Source: Virgibacillus_O xinjiangensis (GTDB lineage: Bacteria > Bacillota > Bacilli > Bacillales > Amphibacillaceae). From it: a stretch of 64,000 bases of DNA. The position numbers were made by a program, and so were the translations under genes. The stretch is taken from positions 1-64,000 of the forward strand of contig NZ_JBHRSA010000041.1 in NCBI RefSeq assembly GCF_042643145.1, in the 5' to 3' direction. The notes beneath the pieces were generated by a model. That model saw only the letters and a list, made by a program, of their open reading frames with translations. It was not told the origin of the DNA and searched no databases. Below, piece after piece: positions 33,502-42,242 of the stretch; position 1 is the stretch's first letter; every line of letters begins with the position of its first letter.

Positions 33502-34542
33502 TTATTTTTCAGTCAATACACTTGGTGATGTATACTCTTCCTTCCTTACGTTCAAGAACTTCAATGCATTCAGTCCGTGGATTTTTGCCTTCTCTTCCTC
33601 ATTCAAGCTGTCGACTCGGTCCACCACTTTACCCGATGGTGCCTCGCGCAAGAGAAACGGATAGTCCGAGCCGGCAATGATCTGATCCACGCCGAATTTA
33701 TCAATCATGAACTGGAGATTATCTTCCTCGTACACCAGTGAATCGTAATACAATTGTTTTGCATAGTGGCTCGGCGGATGCTCCGTTTTCCTGATTTGCG
33801 GCCAGACAGTCCAACCCTTATCCATTCGAGGCAACAGATAAGGAAGGGACCCTCCGCCATGCGCGAAACAGATTTTCAAATCCGGGTATCTGTCGAGCAT
33901 GCCGCTCATAATGATGCTTCCTGCAGCCAATGCGGTTTCTGATGGCATTCCGACCATATACATGAAATTATGGCGTGGCATGCGTTCCTTCCCTACTGTC
34001 TGCCATGGATGGACAAACAAAGGAATCTTCTTGTCGTTCGCAGCCTTGAAGAAGCGCTCCAATTCAGGGTCATCCAGGTTTTTTCCATTGACATTACTTC
34101 CGATTTCAATCCCCTTCAGGCCCAATTCGTTGATCGCTCGCTCCATTTCTTCAATTGCTGCATCTACATCCTGCAATGGGACTGTACCGAGACCCATCAG
34201 CCTTGTCGGGTGCTCGCTAACAGTGGAGGAAATGAAATCATTTTGGAACCTCGCCATTTCCAACCCTTGTTCTGGGTCAGCCCAATAGCTGAAGGTCACA
34301 GGAATCGGGGAAAGCACTTGGATATCAATCCCTTCCTTATCCATGTCCTTTATACGCTCATCAGCATCCCACGCATGGTTGGTAATCTCCCGGAAATTTT
34401 TACCCTTGATCATGATCTTGGCTCCGCAGTCACAGGTCTTTTCCAATACGGGCCACCGATCATCGCCATATTTCTCAGCTAAATTCAAAAACTCCTCGGA
34501 AATGATATGTGTATGAAAATCGATTTTCAATGGTTGTGGCAC
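33502..34542 (-). CDS. ACMSD-like amidohydrolase decarboxylase
   Basis: Zinc TIM-barrel enzyme of the ACMSD group (2-amino-3-carboxymuconate 6-semialdehyde decarboxylase). It has DFHTH near residue 8, VLSPIPVTFSYWADPEQGLE near 78, LFVHPW near 168, CFAHGGGSLPYLLPRM near 220 and IIAGSDYPFLL near 290. SYWA and the HGGGS stretch are typical of ACMSD proper. In this island it probably removes CO2 from a carboxylated ring-cleavage product, such as 2-hydroxy-3-carboxymuconate semialdehyde. The start is taken as GTG behind GGGAGAGGT; an ATG six codons earlier is possible. Confidence 0.85.
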   Translation of the reverse strand: MPQPLKIDFHTHIISEEFLNLAEKYGDDRWPVLEKTCDCGAKIMIKGKNFREITNHAWDADERIKDMDKEGIDIQVLSPIPVTFSYWADPEQGLEMARFQNDFISSTVSEHPTRLMGLGTVPLQDVDAAIEEMERAINELGLKGIEIGSNVNGKNLDDPELERFFKAANDKKIPLFVHPWQTVGKERMPRHNFMYMVGMPSETALAAGSIIMSGMLDRYPDLKICFAHGGGSLPYLLPRMDKGWTVWPQIRKTEHPPSHYAKQLYYDSLVYEEDNLQFMIDKFGVDQIIAGSDYPFLLREAPSGKVVDRVDSLNEEEKAKIHGLNALKFLNVRKEEYTSPSVLTEK

Positions 34543-34613
34543 AACGACCTCTCCCAGCATTCATAATTTTGAAATGGGAGATAGACCACCTGGTGATCTA
34601 TCTCATAGTTTGT

Positions 34614-35624
34614 TTACTCTCCTAATTTAGTACCGTAAGTGAAGTACGACTCAGGCGGCGTGCTTCCCCACATTTCCAGGCCAAGTTGACCAACTTCTGA
34701 TACCCATTCGATTGGCTCCCAGTCCGGGGAGAAGATAAGGAATCCGCCGGTCCAGATTTCCACACGATGGCCGGATGGCTCGAACACATAGATGAACTGT
34801 GCTCCACTTGTTCCGTGTTTACCTGGTCCCCACTCAATCTTGATATCATTTTCAGCCATCAGGTTGGCAGCACGAAGCAGTTCATCACCAGTATCCAGGT
34901 AGTAAGCCAGATGGTGGAACGCGGCGCCGTTCTGGTTGGAATTACGCATCAATGCTACTTCATGAGCAATGTTGGTACGGCTCAACCAGGAACCCAGACG
35001 CTCATCCTCCTGGTTCTGGATATAGTAGCGGTGATGGATTCCAAGAAGATCTGTCCACCATTCCTGCTCCTTTTTCACATCGTCCACGATGATGTTTACA
35101 TGGTCAAAACGACGTGGTGAAACTCCCTTGGCTGTATATTTGCTTGGATGGCTCGGCAGTTTTGATTGAACTTGTGGATCATCTGTCACGAACTTTTCTT
35201 TCTCCCAGTACAATTCAATTGGCAGACCGGATGGGGATTTGAAATGAAGAGCATCCCCCAATGCTTTCTTTTTGCCGCCTTCTACCCATGTATAGTCGAT
35301 ATTCATCAGTTTCAACTGCTTTTCAAACAGCTTCAGGGATTCGTCCGAGCTGACACGCCATGCCATCCGATTCACTTCAGATTTGTCCGAATTTCTCAGT
35401 ACTAAGGTATGGTGGTCAAAATCCTGCCAAGCTCTCAAATAGGCAGTGTCGCCATCTGTTTCCGTCAAGGCCAGTCCTAGTACCTCGGTAAAGAACCATA
35501 GGGACTTGTCAAAATTATTGACACTGATTTCCACGTGACCTAGATGTGCAACAGCTCTCAGATAACTTTCCAGTCTTTCCTGTGCAGATGAACCTGTAAT
35601 AATTTCTTCCGTCGTTTTTGACAT
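34614..35624 (-). CDS. Extradiol (catechol 2,3-) dioxygenase, VOC type
   Basis: A 336-residue two-domain type I extradiol dioxygenase. The C-terminal domain carries the iron ligands: His in RRFDHVNIIVDD, His in AAFHHLAYYLDTG and Glu in SGHRVEIWTGGF. The N-terminal domain (about 25-150) keeps the fold, with LGHVEISVNNFDKSLWFF. It should cleave a catechol beside its two hydroxyls. The ACMSD-like gene next to it suggests a carboxylated catechol. The start is behind AGGAGG; a longer frame is unlikely. Confidence 0.92.
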   Translation of the reverse strand: MSKTTEEIITGSSAQERLESYLRAVAHLGHVEISVNNFDKSLWFFTEVLGLALTETDGDTAYLRAWQDFDHHTLVLRNSDKSEVNRMAWRVSSDESLKLFEKQLKLMNIDYTWVEGGKKKALGDALHFKSPSGLPIELYWEKEKFVTDDPQVQSKLPSHPSKYTAKGVSPRRFDHVNIIVDDVKKEQEWWTDLLGIHHRYYIQNQEDERLGSWLSRTNIAHEVALMRNSNQNGAAFHHLAYYLDTGDELLRAANLMAENDIKIEWGPGKHGTSGAQFIYVFEPSGHRVEIWTGGFLIFSPDWEPIEWVSEVGQLGLEMWGSTPPESYFTYGTKLGE

Positions 35625-35693
35625 AATAATAACCTCCTGAATTTTTAAGTAATTATGTGTAAATCGGGGCAATACATCGGTATTGCCCATATG

Positions 35694-36722
35694 CTAATTG
35701 GCAGTTACTGCTTTTTTCTTCTTTTTCTTTTCTCGGCTCATAATGGATGTACTATGGGCCGTCTCCAATGATTCATTCGGGTCGATATAGACCTTCGCAT
35801 TACTTACCGCAATCGGTGCTTCCCCAAATCCAGTTGCCATCAGTTTGACCTTGCCTGGATAAGTGGATATATCTCCGACTGCATAAATTCCAGGGATATT
35901 CGTTTCTGCTCTGGAATTTACTACAATAGAATTCTTTTCTATTTCCAATCCCCAATTGTTGATCGGTCCTAGATTGGAGATGAAGCCATAATTGACAAGG
36001 TATTCATCTGCCTCAAGATCCACCATTGCATCTCCTTTGGCCTGTTTCAGGCTGATGCAATCGATTTTAGATTCTCCAGTAAGCCCTTTTGGTACATAAG
36101 GGGTCATTATATTGACCGAAGAACCTTTCAATTGCTCTACACTGTGCTCGTGGGCCCGGAACCTGTCTCTGCGGTGGACGAGCGTCACATTCGAAGCAAG
36201 TTTTTCCAGCATCAATGCCCAATCTACTGCTGAGTCTCCACCACCGAAGACACAGACCTCTTTATCTTTGAAATCATTGATATCCTCAATTTTATAATGC
36301 AGGTTTTTCCCTTCGAAATTGGCTTCATTTTCCAAATTCATTTTTCTCGGTTTGAAAGCACCATTACCTGCCGTAATGATAATGGTTCTTGAATAATGTG
36401 TCTGACTGTTTGTCGTGATTTCAAAGATATCATCTTCCTTGACAACTTCCTGAACCTCTTCACCCAAACACACTTCATTTTCAAACTGGTCCATTTGCTC
36501 GCTCAAACTCTCTACAAGATCCTTGGCTTTTAGCTTCGGAAATCCAGCAACATCGTACACATATTTATCGGGATACAATGCTGCCAACTGTCCACCTAAT
36601 TCTGGCAGACTTTCAATTACTTTCACACTAGCCTGCCGCATTCCCGCATAGAATGCAGTGAACATACCAACCGGTCCTCCGCCTATAATCGTAATATCGT
36701 ATATTTCCGGTTCATTACTCAT
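35694..36722 (-). CDS. Ferredoxin-NADP reductase, thioredoxin-reductase-like (FNR2)
   Basis: A 342-residue FAD/NADPH enzyme close to Bacillus YumC. It has the FAD motif ITIIGGGPVGMFTAFYAGMR near 10, the ELGGQLAALYPDKYVYDVAG segment near 42 and the NADPH motif VCVFGGGDSAVDWALML near 156. AVGDISTYPGKVKLMATGFG near 285 follows. There is no CxxC, which separates it from thioredoxin reductase. Within this operon it is the likely reductase of the dioxygenase system, passing electrons through the 7Fe ferredoxin. The Lys-rich C-terminus (KKKKKK) is odd. Confidence 0.88.
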   Translation of the reverse strand: MSNEPEIYDITIIGGGPVGMFTAFYAGMRQASVKVIESLPELGGQLAALYPDKYVYDVAGFPKLKAKDLVESLSEQMDQFENEVCLGEEVQEVVKEDDIFEITTNSQTHYSRTIIITAGNGAFKPRKMNLENEANFEGKNLHYKIEDINDFKDKEVCVFGGGDSAVDWALMLEKLASNVTLVHRRDRFRAHEHSVEQLKGSSVNIMTPYVPKGLTGESKIDCISLKQAKGDAMVDLEADEYLVNYGFISNLGPINNWGLEIEKNSIVVNSRAETNIPGIYAVGDISTYPGKVKLMATGFGEAPIAVSNAKVYIDPNESLETAHSTSIMSREKKKKKKAVTAN

Positions 36723-36752
36723 CCTTACACCACCTCTAAACAATGTTTGTCA

Positions 36753-37241
36753 TTACAGAATCAAGCTGATTTTTCCATGAGGACGAAGACTGTCCAGGTG
36801 CAGGATCACTTTTTTATTTTTAATAGCCAGGCCGCCATCCTGCTGTACGAGCTCATAGTAGGACTTGCCGATGAACGTGTCACTCACTTCACGTTTTGTA
36901 CGATGTGTGGCGAAGTTGCACTCAACTTTGATCACATCGGAATCCAAGTCATCGACCAGGATATTGGTATAGTTTCTAAGAGTCGTAGAATGCGGATATT
37001 CCACATGGGCCTCTTTCTTCAACAGTCTTTCCGCCCTTTCCTGCAGACGGGAACGGTTGTCATGGATATAGAATAAAGATTCAGTAGGAGAGGCTTCCGG
37101 ATCACCGATGGGCGGAACCATATAGGTTGCGTCGTCAGTGAATAGATCCGCCCACTCTAGCAGCCGCCACTCATCCAATATTTTTGCTTCCGTATAAAGG
37201 AAATTGACAACATCCTGCTGGGTTACCGCTGTTACCGTCAT
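36753..37241 (-). CDS. Ring-hydroxylating dioxygenase beta subunit
   Basis: A 162-residue small subunit (NTF2-like fold). It has EAKILDEWRLLEWADLFTDD near 18-37, ATYMVPP, an IHDNRSRLQERAERLL helix near 58 and NILVDDLDSDVIKVECNFAT near 92. It overlaps the alpha subunit stop by 4 nt (ATGA) and is translated with it. Its role is structural, stabilising the alpha3-beta3 oxygenase. AGGAGG precedes the start. Confidence 0.92.
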   Translation of the reverse strand: MTVTAVTQQDVVNFLYTEAKILDEWRLLEWADLFTDDATYMVPPIGDPEASPTESLFYIHDNRSRLQERAERLLKKEAHVEYPHSTTLRNYTNILVDDLDSDVIKVECNFATHRTKREVSDTFIGKSYYELVQQDGGLAIKNKKVILHLDSLRPHGKISLIL

Positions 37242-38521
37242 TTGTAAGCAACCTCCCTATCCTGATTCAAGACTCCTTCTATTCTCTCTTTATATTGTCT
37301 CCAGAAACTTCTCATCTGCAGCTCATCAGTCGCAAGGGCATTCTCTTCCCCTCTGACCATGCCTTTAGAGATATCATTCCACTCCACATCCGAGTTATTG
37401 GTATAAGCTTCCTGGCACAGTTCCAGCGCTTCGTTATCATCCGGTGTAGCGAAACCGCCCGGCCCTAAGAACTCCAGGAAGTTGTTGTTCCTTGCCAAAC
37501 GATGTTCTGGATCTTCACCCTTAGGAGCGAGGGAATATCCGGAAACTTCAATATACCCCGGAGAAGTTGGATAAAAGGTTCTTGCGGTGATTGCCATAAT
37601 GTCGTTAATTACCAAGTTCGGGAAGATGATGATGTTACGGTTATAATTGGCAATTCGATCGGCACGCTCTTCACCGTGTTTTTCTACCAACCGTTCCTTT
37701 ATTTTTTCCATATCGCGTTTCAAGTCCTCACTCCAAATTGGAGTCCATTGAGCAACAGGTCTGCCCCAAGGAGCGACATATTCCATTACTGCGTGGCCGT
37801 TTCCTAGGTCGATCCCTTTCCCTTCTAATTGAACCTTCTTCAGATTAGGATCTTGACCTTGCTTAATATCGAAATAAGTTTTATGGGTCGGCATCCCGTG
37901 ATATAAATCTACACTGTTCTCGGCCAGCAATTTCCAGTTAGCCCTTACACTGTATTCCTGCACTCCACCAAGAACTTCTAGACCGGCTTCTGATTGATCG
38001 GCAACCAGATCGATATATTCCTTTGCACCAGCAAGATATTCATCTAGAGAAATTGCATTCTCATCAAAGTTTACAAACATGAACCCACGATAGCTGTCCA
38101 CACGTTTAACCGCTTTCATATCTTTCGCACCATCAGCATTGAAGTCATCAGGGAATCCATCCTTACCAGGCATCCCGGCTAATGTACCATCATTCTTGAA
38201 ACTCCAAGCATGGTAGAAGCAGCGGAACACTCGCTGGTTGCCTTCGTTTTCTCGGCAGACCAGAGCACCTCGGTGTGGACAGGTATTATAAAGAACTCTT
38301 ATTTCCCCGTCTTGGCTGTGGACCAGCAGTAGATTGCGTCCTCCTACTTTTTTCCGCTTGAAGTCGCCTGGTTCAGGAACTTCTGTCTCATGGCCGATAA
38401 ACAACCAGCATTTATTGAAGATTTCCGCTCGTTCCCAAGCAAGAATCTCTTTATCGGCGAATACGCTGCGGTGGACAAGAAATTCATTTTTTTCAGGATA
38501 GTCTCGAACAATCTCGTTCAT
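37238..38521 (-). CDS. Ring-hydroxylating dioxygenase alpha subunit
   Basis: A 427-residue Rieske oxygenase. The 2Fe-2S ligands are Cys81, His83, Cys101 and His104 (NTCPHRGALVC and FRCFYHAWSF). The mononuclear iron site is in AENSVDLYHGMPTHKTYFD near 205-223, with the Asp that bridges the centres. No cis-dihydrodiol dehydrogenase is in the operon, so the substrate is probably one whose dioxygenation product rearomatises by itself, for example an amino- or hydroxybenzoate. It is the first gene of the operon. The substrate cannot be read from the sequence. Confidence 0.93.
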   Translation of the reverse strand: MNEIVRDYPEKNEFLVHRSVFADKEILAWERAEIFNKCWLFIGHETEVPEPGDFKRKKVGGRNLLLVHSQDGEIRVLYNTCPHRGALVCRENEGNQRVFRCFYHAWSFKNDGTLAGMPGKDGFPDDFNADGAKDMKAVKRVDSYRGFMFVNFDENAISLDEYLAGAKEYIDLVADQSEAGLEVLGGVQEYSVRANWKLLAENSVDLYHGMPTHKTYFDIKQGQDPNLKKVQLEGKGIDLGNGHAVMEYVAPWGRPVAQWTPIWSEDLKRDMEKIKERLVEKHGEERADRIANYNRNIIIFPNLVINDIMAITARTFYPTSPGYIEVSGYSLAPKGEDPEHRLARNNNFLEFLGPGGFATPDDNEALELCQEAYTNNSDVEWNDISKGMVRGEENALATDELQMRSFWRQYKERIEGVLNQDREVAYK

Positions 38522-39411
38522 TTAGCACCCTCCATCTAAGTATTTGTGTCATTCAAGCACTTGGTTCTGATGTTGAGAACCGTCAATTTCCACCATCATA
38601 ACCTGCCCATTCCGTTGATCATCCATTTCCTATACGTCATTCCTCCATATATGGGATAGTGCTTTTTAGGGGATCAGTCAGTCCTAGGCCCCTGGCTATG
38701 GTCATTGATCCAGTCTCTTTCTATGAAGTGTTGGAGGTCATCTTCAATTGGATCATATACAAGGAATCCACGGTTGCATCAAGGAATTTTGCCCCAACTT
38801 CCCTTCTCTTTAACAGGAAAGATACTAGGTAGAAATCAAAGCCGAACCTGTTAGCGCTCACATTTCCCGTCAATCGGAGAAACGGACTGATCGACTGCCA
38901 TGGGCAATTTTAGTTATTAAGATTGCCTGGTCCAATGTTATTACAATCGTCGGTCAGCATTCTGTAAGCTAATTGATGTGTGTTACCGGAATAAGAGCTT
39001 TTCTCTTTGGTTGTAACCACTTACATCTTTTATCAGACTCTGTCTCTTTTGCCGGACAAATATATAACTTGAAGATTTACTCGTGATTTCCTTGCTTGAT
39101 TCCATTATAGATGTTTGATAATTCAGATTCCAATTGATGTTTTATTAGTTTTCACAATTTAGTCAAAAAAATTTTTATACACATTCTTTTTAAAATGCTG
39201 TATAATATACTTATTCTGGTGAATTATGGATAAATTTGCCGATTCATAGACTGATATATTAGAATTATTCTATTTTACTTCACAAATTATTACATTTTAC
39301 ATTCTTAAATCAATGGTGATCGACAATATACTACAGGGCTGCTTGTAGTATTTCATCTGTTTGAAATGAAACCGCTTACCGCATAACAGCATCTATACAG
39401 GAGGAATTGAA
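38522..39411. other. 890-bp gap between the dioxygenase operon and lysR
   Basis: The left part holds a minus-strand open frame of about 60 codons (38738-38920) with protein-like content (LTGNVSANRFGFDFYLVSFL) but no start codon or ribosome site. It may be the tail of a decayed gene. The right part (39060-39330) is strongly AT-rich, with TATAAT at 39202-39207 on the plus strand as a likely -10 for lysR. The promoter of the dioxygenase operon must also lie in this gap. I could not place a clear LysR box. Confidence 0.4.
39366..39381. promoter_or_regulatory. Candidate cre site before lysR
   Basis: ATGAAACCGCTTACCG matches the CcpA cre consensus at all but the last two fixed positions. It lies 31 bp before the lysR start, where binding would block transcription. 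Catabolite control of an aromatic-acid island is expected. Confidence 0.35.
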
Positions 39412-40296
39412 ATGAATGAGAGCCAGCTACAGACTTTTCTTACCGTTTCAAAATATAGAAGCTTTTCAAAGGCTGCGGTGATTCTCAATGTAACCCAGCC
39501 TACCATTACTTCTCGCATTAAAGCACTAGAGGAGATCTTGCAATGTCAGTTGTTTAAAAGGATCGGGCATGAGATCTACTTGACCGAAGAAGGTAATATG
39601 TTCATCGACTATGCCAAAAATATACTTATCTACATTAAACACTCCAAAGAGATTACAAACATGGTGAAAGACCCGGTGATCAAGGTCGGATTCTCACCCG
39701 GTTACTCCTACTCCTTCATCATAGAGTTGCTGAAAACAATCAAATCCATAGGTAACATTGAGGTGCAGGTGATAGAAGGCCATGATTCTGTCAGTTTAAA
39801 TGAAAGGGCTTTATCCGGTGATGTTGATTTGATTTTCACTCGTAAAATCCTTTCCAATAATCATGACATCGTTTCTGAACACTTGTTTGATAATAAACTT
39901 GTTATTGTGCTTCCAAATCGCCACCCACTAGCAGATAAGGAAACAATCAACGTGGAAGATCTCTCTGGTGAAACCATCATCAGCTTCAGACGGAATTCGG
40001 AATTATGGAAGTTGATTGACCAACAGCTGATTGCTGCTCAAGATATCACCCGCATTGACGTAGAAAATAATGAAATGATGCTGCGGGCTGTCACAAATAA
40101 TATTGGCATTGGCATCCTTCCAGAGTTGGGAATAGATAATAGATATCGAACAGAAGTGAAAGTCCGCAACATAAAGGAGATTCATAATATCCCCAATGAA
40201 GTCTATGTGCAATACAGAAAGAACTCACAAATAAAGAACCTGGCCAAGAAAATCATCTATTCCATCATCAACCATAAATATGAAGAAGTGCATTAA
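39412..40296 (+). CDS. LysR-family regulator of the aromatic island
   Basis: A 294-residue LysR-type regulator. The N-terminal winged helix (LQTFLTVSKYRSFSKAAVIL then NVTQPTITSRIKALE) is followed by a periplasmic-binding-like sensor domain from about 90, with KVGFSPGYSYSFI and GIGILPELG. It sits between the two catabolic operons and is divergent from the dioxygenase operon, the usual position for the activator. The inducer is probably the aromatic substrate or a ring-cleavage product. The start is behind AGGAGG. Confidence 0.92.
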   Translation: MNESQLQTFLTVSKYRSFSKAAVILNVTQPTITSRIKALEEILQCQLFKRIGHEIYLTEEGNMFIDYAKNILIYIKHSKEITNMVKDPVIKVGFSPGYSYSFIIELLKTIKSIGNIEVQVIEGHDSVSLNERALSGDVDLIFTRKILSNNHDIVSEHLFDNKLVIVLPNRHPLADKETINVEDLSGETIISFRRNSELWKLIDQQLIAAQDITRIDVENNEMMLRAVTNNIGIGILPELGIDNRYRTEVKVRNIKEIHNIPNEVYVQYRKNSQIKNLAKKIIYSIINHKYEEVH

Positions 40297-40354
40297 AAAA
40301 GCAGGAATGACGCCTCCGCCTATTTATAAAGGTGGCATCATTCCTGCTTTTTTT
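40295..40354. terminator. Bidirectional terminator between lysR and the tautomerase gene
   Basis: A 16-bp perfect stem (40295-40310 with 40338-40353) with A-tract and T-tract flanks. It ends both convergent transcripts and overlaps the tautomerase stop codon. Confidence 0.88.
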
Positions 40355-40544
40355 ATCTTCCAAGTTTTTCTGCTGACGTACCACCGATCGCCCAATGGCT
40401 TTTTGGTACTTCGGTCACAATCACACGTACATTTTCCTTTGGCGCATCCAATGATTCACTGATAGTATTGGTAACATTCTCCATCATCGTCTCAATTTTC
40501 TCTTTGGACCTGCCTTCCATTATTTGCACATTCACCAATGGCAA
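40353..40544 (-). CDS. 4-oxalocrotonate tautomerase
   Basis: A 63-residue tautomerase. It interconverts 2-hydroxymuconate and 4-oxalocrotonate with the N-terminal proline as base. The start must be the TTG that places PLVNVQIMEGRS directly after the initiator Met, so Pro1 is exposed after Met removal. AGGGGGTGA lies five bases upstream, and the GTG three codons earlier overlaps that site. Also seen are Arg11-like and Arg39-like residues (GRSKEKIE, NVRVIVTEVP) and HWAIGG. It is the last gene of the lower-pathway operon. Confidence 0.93.
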   Translation of the reverse strand: MPLVNVQIMEGRSKEKIETMMENVTNTISESLDAPKENVRVIVTEVPKSHWAIGGTSAEKLGR

Positions 40545-40580
40545 CTCGGTCACCCCCTTATGTATAGTGACTACAGTGGA

Positions 40581-41369
40581 TCATTCCTTTACAAAGAATG
40601 ACACATCACCCAAGCCACCGTATTTAGCTGTGACAAAGTCACCCGGAGACAAACGTACTGCAGCAGTGATTCCTCCAGTCAAGATAGGCTCTCCTGCCTT
40701 GACCTTTCCACCCTTTTTGCTCAACATATTGGCAAGCCTCGCAACAGATTTTGCTGGGTGTCCAAGTACAGCTGCACCCGCTCCAAGTGACTGGACTTCT
40801 CCATTAAGCGATAAGGTCACACCTACTACATCCAATTCCAGTTCTTCCGGCCTTCTGAAATAGGTCCCGAACACAGCTCCCGCAGCAGATGTATTATCTG
40901 CAATGACATCCGGCAACGTAAAGTTGAAGTTTTCATAACGGCTGTCGATAATCTCGATAGCCGGGAAAACATACTCTGTCGCCCGAATGACATCCAGAGT
41001 GGTCACCCCTGGCCCTTCAAGATCCCGATCCAAAATAAAACCGATTTCAGGCTCTACTTTGGGGTGGATATAATCCGATATAGAGATGGCTTCGCCTTCT
41101 TCCACTACCATATTATCGAATACATAACCATAGATCGGGTCATCCACATTCATTTGCTTCATTTTAGCCTCACTCGTGATCCCCATCTTCGGTCCGACGA
41201 TGGTATGACCTTCTTCGAGCTTCTGGCGTATCAGCTCTTCCTGGACAAGGTATGATTCTTCGATCGTCAACTCCGGGTATAAATCTTGAGTGATTTTAAC
41301 AATTTCACGCTTCTCTTTTTCTGCATGGTGTACGTAATTCGCCAATTCTTTGATTTTATTAGTATCCAT
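40581..41369 (-). CDS. 4-oxalocrotonate decarboxylase
   Basis: A 262-residue member of the FAH-like hydratase/decarboxylase family (DmpH/XylI). Mg ligands lie in HPKVEPEIGFILDRDL near 103-118, with KMGITSEAKMKQM near 61 and ADNTSAAGAVFG near 160. It removes CO2 from 4-oxalocrotonate to give 2-hydroxypenta-2,4-dienoate. In characterised systems it works in a complex with the hydratase, which is encoded 74 bp upstream here and is a paralogue. The assignment between the two rests on order and similarity and could be reversed. Confidence 0.85.
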   Translation of the reverse strand: MDTNKIKELANYVHHAEKEKREIVKITQDLYPELTIEESYLVQEELIRQKLEEGHTIVGPKMGITSEAKMKQMNVDDPIYGYVFDNMVVEEGEAISISDYIHPKVEPEIGFILDRDLEGPGVTTLDVIRATEYVFPAIEIIDSRYENFNFTLPDVIADNTSAAGAVFGTYFRRPEELELDVVGVTLSLNGEVQSLGAGAAVLGHPAKSVARLANMLSKKGGKVKAGEPILTGGITAAVRLSPGDFVTAKYGGLGDVSFFVKE

Positions 41370-41443
41370 CTTTTTCCTCCAGTTCCAAACGGTCCATTAG
41401 TATAGTTTAAGATAGCGATACCTTTAAGCTACTGTGAAACTCC

Positions 41444-42232
41444 CTATTCTACGAAAGAGATATGCACCTCACCAAGTTCAGCAAACTTTGCATGAAAATG
41501 GTCACCAGGTTGCGCTTCCATCGCAGCCGATAATGCTCCAGAGAGTATCACTTCTCCTGCTTTGAGGGTTATTCCATAGTCCGATAGTTTATTAGCCAGC
41601 CAGGCCACACATTTCACCGGGTCTCCCAGAGCAGCCGCTCCGACTCCAGTATTCAGCAACTGGTCATTTTTGAAAAGGGCCATCCCCATCTGTTTCAGAT
41701 CTACATCACCTATCTTCTTCGGCTTTCCGCCAAGGACGTATAATCCAGAAGAAGCGTTGTCTGCCACGGTATCCGCCAAAGTTATCTTCCAGTCTTTGAT
41801 GCGGCTGTCGACAATTTCCAAAGCAGGTACGACGGCATCCGTTGCTTTTAATACATCCAATGACGTGACATCAGGGCCGGCAAGATCCTCTTTCAGAATA
41901 AATGCGATTTCGCCTTCCACTCTCGGCTGAAGCACTTCTCCCGCTGGAATAGTTGTACCATTTCCATATTCCATTTTATTCAACAAATGACCATAGTCCG
42001 GCTCATCGACACCTAGTGATTCCTGCATGGCTTTAGAGGTGAGGCCGATTTTCTTTCCAGTTATTTGCTGGCCGCTTTTCACCTTGTCTTCAATGGTTTG
42101 CAGTTGCACCTGGTATGCCTCATCCAGAGAAAGGTCAGGATCCAGCTCTGTCAGTGGCCGGACCCCTTCACCTGTGCGCCAAGCTTCGGCAAGGTGCTCT
42201 TTATAGCTCTGTGTCTTGGCTTCCGTTTTCAT
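41444..42232 (-). CDS. 2-keto-4-pentenoate hydratase
   Basis: A 262-residue paralogue of the neighbouring decarboxylase (DmpE/MhpD type). It has GKKIGLTSKAMQESLGVDEP near 59, the Mg motif QPRVEGEIAFILKEDL near 103 and ADNASSGLYVLGG near 157. It adds water to 2-hydroxypentadienoate to give 4-hydroxy-2-oxovalerate. No aldolase or acylating acetaldehyde dehydrogenase follows, so the last steps must be encoded elsewhere. An AGGAGG site precedes the start, and it lies 10 bp after the dehydrogenase gene. Confidence 0.87.
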   Translation of the reverse strand: MKTEAKTQSYKEHLAEAWRTGEGVRPLTELDPDLSLDEAYQVQLQTIEDKVKSGQQITGKKIGLTSKAMQESLGVDEPDYGHLLNKMEYGNGTTIPAGEVLQPRVEGEIAFILKEDLAGPDVTSLDVLKATDAVVPALEIVDSRIKDWKITLADTVADNASSGLYVLGGKPKKIGDVDLKQMGMALFKNDQLLNTGVGAAALGDPVKCVAWLANKLSDYGITLKAGEVILSGALSAAMEAQPGDHFHAKFAELGEVHISFVE

Positions 42233-42242
42233 TGTATTCCTC

